From Homarus americanus (Eukaryota; Arthropoda; Malacostraca; Decapoda; Nephropidae): a stretch of DNA of 64,000 nt. The stretch is taken from NCBI RefSeq assembly GCF_018991925.1, contig NW_024748849.1, positions 756,501-820,500 of the forward strand. Direction: 5' to 3'. How positions within the stretch are numbered: position 1 is the stretch's first letter; each line of letters begins with the position of its first letter. A program made the translations under genes and the position numbers. Below the pieces are notes generated by a model. It worked only from the letters and a program-made list of their open reading frames with translations, was not told the DNA's origin and searched no databases. Below are positions 58,001 to 64,000 of this stretch, one piece after another.

Positions 58001-61000
58001 ATATATGAAAGTCACCAAACTATAATTAATTAGTGTGATCTACAGTATGGCATATCCCTCACTAACTGCTATGGATATGAGAGTACAGTACAGACACTAC
58101 CCGGGTTACTGATGGGTTACGTTCCTGGAGGCTATCCACATGCCAAATTTTCCATAAGCCGGAAGTGACCCCTCCATAGGTAATCATTGAGCACACAAAG
58201 TACACATAATGTAGTACAGGTTGGACCTCACTAATCCGGGAAGTTTGGTACCAGACTGGTTCCAGGTTAGCGAAAATTCCAAACCATGGAGGCTGGGGTT
58301 AAAAAAGGGCAAAATAATGCATAAAATGTATTACACTGGTACCAATACAACTTACATCAGTATAAATCTAGCCCAGATTTACTGGACCCCTATGACAAAG
58401 TGTTGGCACAAGTTTACTGTACTGTGACACAGAAATAAGTAGATTAGCAGAAAAAGCAGAGAGAAATTTGTATATTATAGGCCTACTGGCCAAGCAGCAG
58501 TCTTGGAAACTAACGACAGCCAGATTCAAACACCGTCCCAAACCATTGAAGCTGCCGGACAATCAGGTCCAAGATTAGCGGGGTTCAACCTGTACTGTAC
58601 GTATATACCAATACCATACTGTACAGGTATGAGACCTTTTATCAAGCATGCGTAGGACTTGGGGGGTTACCAGATAGTGACAATGGAATTTGAAGTGCCA
58701 ACCTAAAATGTACAAAATGCAAGTAACCCTCTGTAACTGCCTGTGAAAACTTTGTTCAGATCACTTGATTCACCCCTAAAAGTTGCTTTAACCCTTCAAA
58801 GGCAGCAGACATCATGATATGTTTGAGAGAAAAATATGTAAAGGACAGTGGCCATCAAATGAGGACTTTGGTGAACTGACATGTCAATCAACCATGGGGA
58901 AATGAGAATCTTGTCTTGACAATTTGCCCAGGCGATTCTGTGTAATGTTAACCAAGCGAGCAAGGCTGTGGTGTCACTTCCTCAGCCAATGAGAGCCCAA
59001 AATGTGATGGTGTGTGCGGTCACCGATGACCACTTGACAAATCTCCTAATGGTCCAGTTGCAGCCAGAATGTGTTAACAACTTCAATCCAGAGGAAGCCA
59101 TCAACAGATTTTAACAACTGGGGCCTGCCGTGTTGATGGCTACAATCACACAGATGGCTGCAGCACAGAGGACGTGCTGGACAGTATCGATGAATTGGAC
59201 GAGGAGCACACAGTATACAGAAACTTATTGACCAATTCCAGTGAAGAAGAAAGCCCTCAGTTACTTGCAGTTACATATGCATACAGTGCAATAGTTTTTT
59301 AAGAGGATCTAAAATTTGTTATAAATTTCAGCTAATGATATAAAGTAAAAAAGGAAACAAATTATCCATATTATAATACTGTACAGTAATATGTTTTGAA
59401 TGCCAGTGTTTGCAATTTCAATATAATTTACCTTTTGTTATCAAGTTAAATAAAGTGTAAAAGTAAACAACTTTATATGTATGTAATTAACCCAAATTTA
59501 TATAAATGTCTTCTAAAATTTTGGAAGGGTTAACAAGCTTTGGGAAGGGCTAGTAACTATTCAATTCCACTAGCCCGGCTGGTTACCTGAAAAAAGGGCA
59601 AATTTCTACCCGTTTATGATAATTAATTATTTATTTTAACTATTTCTGAATTTTCTGTATGTAGGATTGTGTGTATGTAACTGAGTAAAAAAGAATGAAG
59701 ATTAGGTATGTACAGTAGATCTACCCAAAACTAAGAGTTAAATATACAGTACTTTATACCTTATGATAATTACCGGCATTTCTTTTATAATACTATTACC
59801 TGTATTGTTTTATGGTGGTAATTTTTTAGTGTGAATGTAACTAAATAAAAAAAAATGAAGAAAATTACATACGTACAGTACAGTATACCTACCCAAAATT
59901 ATGAGTTAGATAATAACCATAACCTACAGCTCACAGGTGGGGTATGGGTGGAAATATACTCACTAAGTCCAGGAATTACTCGGTGCCCAAATTAAATAGG
60001 ACTTATGGGAGAGTATCTGTAGTCACAAATCCGTAACCTGAGTCATCAGTAACCTGGAAAGTGTCTATATAAGACGAACTCAATGCTCACTCTCGTACTG
60101 TGCAGTGACAGTGGCAGACACACGGTAAGGAGGGGGAAGTACGGTTACTTTTTAACTACCACTGCCTACAGGTTACAGTTCACCAACCTCAAGTTCTTCC
60201 TAACCATTAGTGCATTTTTACAGATTTGTTTTCTTTTTATAAATATTAAGGCGTGAACATAAGAGCAAATTAATACTTTTAAATTTTAGCTTACCATATC
60301 GAGGTTTATAAAATAAAGATGAATCTCTTACTAACTCTTCTGTTACCGACTCGTATCTTACCGTAAGTCTGGCCTGTAACACCTTATTGAGGGTGAGCAC
60401 ATCGGCCCAGCAACCTGACGAGGCCATCATGGTCGTGGGGGTCAACCCGAACACTTTCCCCTGGTCACGCGAAAATATGTTGAAGCCCCGAGACAATCGG
60501 GTGTCGCTGGCTATCATCACAAAGTCGTCACCGGCGATGGCCACAGATGTGCTATTGATAACAAAATTGATCATGAATACAACTACCAAATAAAAAGTTA
60601 ACATTGAGTACAAACAATGAAGGTGTTCTATAGCAAATATAAGCTAAATCTATCCAATATATATACGAGTACAGAAAGCAAATCAGAGAAACACACAAAA
60701 ATGACACTACACAGTTCACTTCTATAACAGCAAATTTTACAGCAACAGCAGAAAGGTCACTGGTTATATAACAGTGACACATTTGGTTCTCAGCATTGCA
60801 TACCGGGTTTAATCCCTCAGTCAGCTGTAAGAAAGACATTATCCAGTGTAACCAAACATTGCACCTACTGTATTTGGAAGTTATTCAAAACACATAAAAA
60901 AACCATCAGAAAAACAATTTCCACTTAACTTAACCTAACCTACCCAACCCAACCTAAACTTAAAATCCTAAAATTCGCTGGAAGACCGAAATGATGATAA

Positions 61001-61737
61001 TTCCACCAAAAGTACATAAAAGCTATTCTAGAAATAAATATCTGGTAAGTATTGAAAATTTTCCCATTATGGCATAAAACAGTAAATTTTCATTTGTTGC
61101 CAATAAACGAAATCGAAGTGGAAACTGTTTTTTTATGGTTTTGATTTGTTATGAAAGAATTTAACCTTCATTTCTGACGCAAATCAATACTTTCTGACAT
61201 TAGCCCCCTCCTATCTCAAAATATAGAGATTTGCTATAAAAAGTCAAGGTAAAAAGTGTTCAAACACATAATAAAAAAATATCCGGAAAACAGTTTTCAA
61301 CCAAACCTAACTTAATCCAGCCTAACCGGGAGAGCTCCACAGTACTGCCACATATGAACGTGCATAATAAAATGTTAAATATCTCTCTTACATGTAATTA
61401 GTGCCAGAAATACCATTGAAGTGTCTTAGAATTGTTAAATTGCTGATTGCAACTATAAATTAGAGATTCCTTTTTTGTAACAAGTGAAATAATTCTCATA
61501 AAATGAATCTGGATAACACCCCATTTGGAAGTTCGTCTGTTTAGTGAGATACGTTACTTACGTAACCTAACCTGATCATTTAACTAAGTTGGTAAAAATA
61601 TAATAAAACAGATGATCATCCAAGTACAATGACACCCGTCCCTGTGCTTCTCACCCGCCATTGTCAGCGTAAGGGTAGAAATGGTGCTTCCTGGGGTCTC
61701 GCATGTAGTCTGGGCTGCTCATTACCTCCAAGGACAT
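51893..61737 (-). CDS. PSMB1: Proteasome subunit beta type-1 (beta-6), five exons, 231 aa
   Basis: Structural, non-catalytic beta-ring subunit of the 20S proteasome. Exons on the minus strand: 61737-61655, 60551-60362, 57276-57147, 55842-55688, 52030-51893; all joins keep frame with GT-AG ends. Landmarks: [20 protein letters not shown] (human FNGGT.LAIAGED), [94 protein letters not shown], then [17 protein letters not shown] and EETVKLRRD at the end, almost as in human (EETVSLRKD). Human PSMB1 is 241 aa. ATG at 61737 is the only Met in the first exon that gives a leader of normal length. Introns are large (1.1, 3.1, 1.3 and 3.7 kb) and hold the satellite array, the hairpin and Tigger-like elements. 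AATAAA on the minus strand at 51746-51741. Confidence 0.96.
52220..55548. repeat. 294-bp satellite array with head-to-head start
   Basis: Direct units start at TAATTAAGTACTTT: 52613, 52907, 53201, 53322, 53616, 53910, 54204, 54496, 54798, 55091 and 55389 (last one partial). Most are 292-302 bp, five are exactly 294; the unit at 53201 is cut to 121 bp. The first part (52220-52612) is the same sequence in inverse orientation, with internal deletions, and meets the direct units head to head. Units carry landmarks such as AGCTCAGGAGTACCCACACT and GGGCCAAAAACGTAAGTCTA. Variants pair: the 52907 unit resembles the 53910 unit, and 53322+53616 resemble 54798+55091. Wholly inside PSMB1 intron 4. Confidence 0.97.
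55688..55842 (-). CDS. PSMB1: PSMB1 exon 4
   Basis: [46 protein letters not shown]. Acceptor TTGTTCAG, donor AAG/GTGCAG. Confidence 0.95.
55850..57140. other. PSMB1 intron 3, mostly featureless
   Basis: AT-rich with TACTGTAC motifs. 56640-56745 contains the Tigger-interior motif GGGATTGTGTGTGCATGTAA. Nothing else recognised. Confidence 0.45.
57147..57276 (-). CDS. PSMB1: PSMB1 exon 3
   Basis: [41 protein letters not shown]. Acceptor CTTTCCAG, donor GAGG/GTAAGG. Confidence 0.95.
57386..57626. repeat. Foldback: 57-bp arms, flanked by short direct repeats
   Basis: Left arm 57429-57485 and right arm 57505-57561 are inverse complements at 46 of 57 positions, with a 19-base loop. If transcribed from the plus strand, six of the 11 mismatches become G-U pairs. 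Direct repeats GCTACACTAAAGATAACCAG (57388) and GCTACACGAAAGATAGCCAG (57597) flank it. Lies 150 bp from PSMB1 exon 3, in intron 2. Confidence 0.8.
58091..60067. mobile_element. 2.0-kb TA-flanked TIR element (Tigger-like), composite
   Basis: TA-flanked (58089-58090, 60068-60069). Left CAGACACTACCCGGGTTACTG; reverse complement of the right TAGACACTTTCCAGGTTACTG. Holds a nested MITE (58217-58592), a coding-like relic near 58970-59300 ([20 protein letters not shown], then acidic [16 protein letters not shown]), and the shared Tigger interior at 59640-59900. The relic was not assigned to a known transposase block. Confidence 0.75.
58217..58592. mobile_element. 376-bp Tigger-like MITE, nested
   Basis: TA-flanked (58215-58216, 58593-58594). 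Left CAGGTTGGACCTCACTAATC; reverse complement of the right CAGGTTGAACCCCGCTAATC. Confidence 0.9.
60362..60551 (-). CDS. PSMB1: PSMB1 exon 2
   Basis: [51 protein letters not shown] and QARLT. Acceptor TCAATAG, donor ACG/GTAAGA. The open frame runs on into the intron, but exon 3 homology fixes the donor. Confidence 0.95.
60925..60965 (+). repeat. Short CCTAAC-type tract
   Basis: CTTAACCTAACCTACCCAAC, telomere-like, in PSMB1 intron 1. Confidence 0.6.
61085..61330 (+). repeat. Dispersed repeat with CCTAA-type tail, copy 2
   Basis: Matches 6470-6700 in the same orientation and order, ends AACCTAACTTAATCCAGCC. In PSMB1 intron 1. Confidence 0.75.
61655..61737 (-). CDS. PSMB1: PSMB1 exon 1
   Basis: [27 protein letters not shown] plus two bases; donor GGCGG/GTGAGA. 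Short hydrophilic leader before the first beta strand. Confidence 0.92.
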
Positions 61738-62570
61738 GCTTAACACTTCTTTAGTCTCTTAATTCACTTGGTATGAAACAAGTCTGTGGCAGAGTCACTC
61801 GCCGCTCTTCCTCTAATGATACACACCAAGTAATGCTGTGAAACGACCACGAACAAAACTGGCTACTCATTTATTATATTTTCAGTTAATATTAAATAAT
61901 AAAATATAAAACCCTAACTAATAAATTATTAGTTAATTTATTAAGGTCATCTACGTCATAATATAATACTGATAATGATTGATAATTGTTTTACATGTTA
62001 CTTCTGAGGTATTTTATTAACATTAATGACCTAGCTATGGTGACCACAGACTCTCGACTTATTGTCACTCTTGTACAATACATTAATAGTCAAAGAGTTT
62101 GTATACAAATTAAGTAATGAGTATTTGTTAATGAAAAAAGTTATGCTGGCTAAAGATATTAAACATTTACAACTACTGCATTCAGTAAATATTTTGAGTA
62201 TACCTGTACAGTATCTAGAGAAGCTAAAGTTATCATTATTAAAAACTGTGATAGAAAATACCAAGACGGTTTTACATATGTTTATATCCAAAATTTATCA
62301 CATCTTTATAGTTGTAACTAATATTATTATTCAGAATATATAATGCCTAATAGTAGACTTGGTAAGAGCTAAAAAAAAAAAGGGTAATCACTGCATTTCA
62401 TAGTGCAAAGGTCCCACTTGGCATAGGTGTTGCATGGGACAAGAGGAAAAATATTATCCAGACACTTTGTTTCTATGCATAGAACCCACTAATTAGCATA
62501 ACTTATGCAAACTAGCACCGAAAGAAGGCAAATTCTAAATTTTAAACCATTTCACCTCGAAACGTGATTA
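61738..62570. other. PSMB1 5' flank and AT-rich spacer
   Basis: No TATA box at a clear position upstream of the PSMB1 start. The open frames at 62031-62343 on both strands are AT-rich chance frames. Confidence 0.4.
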
Positions 62571-62645
62571 CTTTTTTTTTTTTACTTTACTTTTATCCTC
62601 TTTACCAGTGTTCGGCGCATTAGCCGTTTGGTTAGTTGAACCTGG
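62571..62645 (-). repeat. CR1-type 3' tail repeat, diverged
   Basis: TTACTTTTATCCTCTTTACC, then GCGCATTAGCCGTTTGG, related to 1584-1650 and 8572-8640. Confidence 0.6.
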
Positions 62646-62791
62646 CTAACTTTATGGTCAGGGCCTCTGGCTGCCATCTTGAATGTATGCTTACTTTTTT
62701 TATCATATTCGCCACTTATTAGCTTACTAGCTGTTTGAGCAGTTTATCCAGTGTTAGTACAGGAAGAAACCTGTGGTGTTTGGTAGTGAGG

Positions 62792-62893
62792 GTCACACTG
62801 GATAACACCCTTCTCACGTGTGTCCTGGCCGAGGATCGAACCCTTGACACATTGGGGAGAGCTATGCGTGTTACCACTGTACCACCAACTGTG
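62792..62893 (-). repeat. tRNA-derived SINE, copy 2 with intact B box
   Basis: Minus strand: GTTGGTGGTACAGTGGTAAC (A-box region), perfect B box GGTTCGATCC (plus 62833-62842), then GGCCAGGACACACGTGAGAA shared with 19745-19850. Confidence 0.82.
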
Positions 62894-62904
62894 CGAGTCA
62901 CACA

Positions 62905-63920
62905 GGAGTCCCAAGTGCTTCCCCGTCTGGAGTACTGTCACCCTGACTGGTCCTCAAGATATGCTAGGGACTGTCAGTAAATTGAAAATGTCCAAAAGAG
63001 GGCCATCAGGCTGGTGCCTGCACTCCGGCACCTCAGTTATTCAGAGAGGTTAGAGCACCTGCAACTGCCTAGCTTATACTACAGATGGGTGAGGGGTGAC
63101 CTAAATGAGGTGTATAAACATCTCAAAGGGCACTACTCAGTTGAGTGTCCTTACCTGGAGCTGGCAGACGCTCGCTCCACAAGGGGTCACAGCTCAAAGT
63201 TGAAGAAGCCGCAGGTCCAGAAAACTGCGATGGCAAACTTTTTCGGAGTGAGAGATGTGAACTCTTGGAACAGTCTGCCAGAGTGTTGTGATGGCACCGA
63301 GTGTAAGCTTGTAGCCTACTGTATGTGGCCAGTTGTCAATTCTCTTAGTATGGGCACACAAACGTACGTACATGAAGATATCTCACACTCAGGAATGAGG
63401 TAGAATAGAAACTCACAATGCGCTTTCTGTATATATATTGTTGTACAGCGCAGTGCTTAGGAGTGACTAGGTGAGGAGAAACTTGCTCAGAGGTCCTGTA
63501 GGGCGAGGAGGTTTCTGAGGAAGCTGAGTGGTGAGGATCTGTGAGAGATGTTGCTGGTCCGGTAGCCGAGTGTAGAATGGTCTCCCTGGCCAGGCATGGC
63601 CGTATTTATACAATTTACGAGGATCAGGATTTGGGGTGAGCGTAGCGAGAGGGCCGATCACAGCGGCTTAAGCGTAAGGTGTGAAACCCTCTGATCCTGA
63701 GCTGGAGGTTGAAGGTCGAGACTAGGTTGGTGATCGTACCCCTACGTCCACTGCATAGACCTAGTCTCTCGGCGTAGCTGGCTGTACGCTGATTGGCTGG
63801 TAGGCGCGCGGCTGGAGCTCAGTTGGGAGTTGTAGGGGAGAGGAGCCACTACAAGCTCTTTCAAGACCAGACTTGGCCAGCACTGGAGCTAGCGAGCCGA
63901 TCAGTGGTGAAGTCATAGTT
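62905..63920 (+). mobile_element. CR1 3'-end fragment, split by a solo LTR
   Basis: 62910-63309 encodes the post-RT region: LEYCHPDWSSRYARDCQ, a one-base shift, then LRHLSYSERLEHLQLPSLYY, RGDLNEVYKHLKGHYSVECP, YLELADARSTRGHSSKLK and FFGVRDVNSWNSLPE. 63854-63900 continues it as SFKTRLGQHWS and TAG, followed by the CR1 tail (GCCGATCAGTGGTGAAG). The LTR at 63310-63853 interrupts it. Removing the LTR and one AGCT makes the frame continuous. Confidence 0.9.
63310..63853 (-). mobile_element. Solo LTR (probably Gypsy-type), 544 bp
   Basis: Ends TGTAG...CTACA as inverted termini; AGCT flanks both sides (63306-63309 and 63854-63857). Minus orientation shows CCAATCAG (U3), TATAAATA (plus 63602-63611) and downstream sequence fitting R-U5. 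GC-richer than its surroundings. No internal region or second LTR is present, so it is a recombination-derived solo copy. Superfamily from 4-bp duplication and layout only. Confidence 0.82.
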
Positions 63921-64000
63921 CCATATATTTCATAAAAAATCTTATGAAATGAACCACTTACTGAATACTGTACAGTGGTCTAATCAGATTTGGTATAAGC

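Noticed and set aside
60218..60361. Extension of PSMB1 exon 2 past 60362
   Set aside because: The residues after ARLT do not match the family, a GTAAGA donor lies exactly there, and exon 3 restores homology.
62031..62343. Frames of 86 and 93 codons on opposite strands
   Set aside because: AT-rich chance frames without domain or splice support.

Overview
The window looks like nuclear DNA of an arthropod, most likely a decapod crustacean. Four protein-coding genes are split by GT-AG introns, TTAGG/CCTAA telomere-type repeats are scattered through it, and the introns and spacers are packed with old CR1/Jockey/RTE retroposons, hAT elements and many short TA-flanked pogo/Tigger-like inverted-repeat elements. 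Species cannot be fixed from sequence alone. The decapod call is inference from repeat style (also the abundant TACTGTACAGTA-type motif) and gene orthology.

Layout: 0.1-1.6 kb is a decayed Jockey-type retroposon. 2.4-3.3 kb is a single-exon C2H2 zinc-finger gene. 4.2-9.3 kb is transposon debris (hAT; CR1 carrying a TIR insertion) and one weak secreted-protein ORF. 9.7-32.8 kb is a nine-exon gene for an equilibrative nucleoside/monoamine transporter of the ENT4/PMAT type (SLC29A4, 529 aa, + strand), whose introns hold Tigger, hAT, Jockey and CR1 remnants, a tRNA-derived SINE and several minisatellites. 32.8-42.9 kb has no gene that I can support, only repeats, a Tigger derivative with a DNA-binding-domain relic and an RTE endonuclease fragment.

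From 43.0 to 61.7 kb lie three conserved housekeeping genes. COA4 (CHCH protein for cytochrome oxidase assembly, + strand, 72 aa) has a 6.7 kb intron containing a nearly complete antisense CR1-type element. PTRH2 (peptidyl-tRNA hydrolase 2, + strand, 166 aa) starts only about 260 bp after COA4. PSMB1 (proteasome beta-6 subunit, - strand, 231 aa, five exons) converges on PTRH2 with stop codons about 270 bp apart. PSMB1 intron 4 is filled by a satellite array of 294-bp units with a head-to-head start, and intron 2 holds a 57-bp-arm hairpin and a nested Tigger-like element. The last 1.5 kb is a CR1 fragment split by a solo LTR with a clean 4-bp target duplication.

The genes do not form an operon-like pathway: ENT4 is a plasma-membrane transporter, COA4 and PTRH2 act at mitochondria, PSMB1 in the proteasome. 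I found no coherent undescribed multi-gene system. The most unusual items are the organised satellite in PSMB1, the two datable insertions into nearly the same CR1 site, the hairpin, and a dispersed repeat family that ends in telomere-like CCTAA sequence. All exon joins were worked out by hand from reading frame and splice sites; family names rest on recognised motifs, not on database searches.
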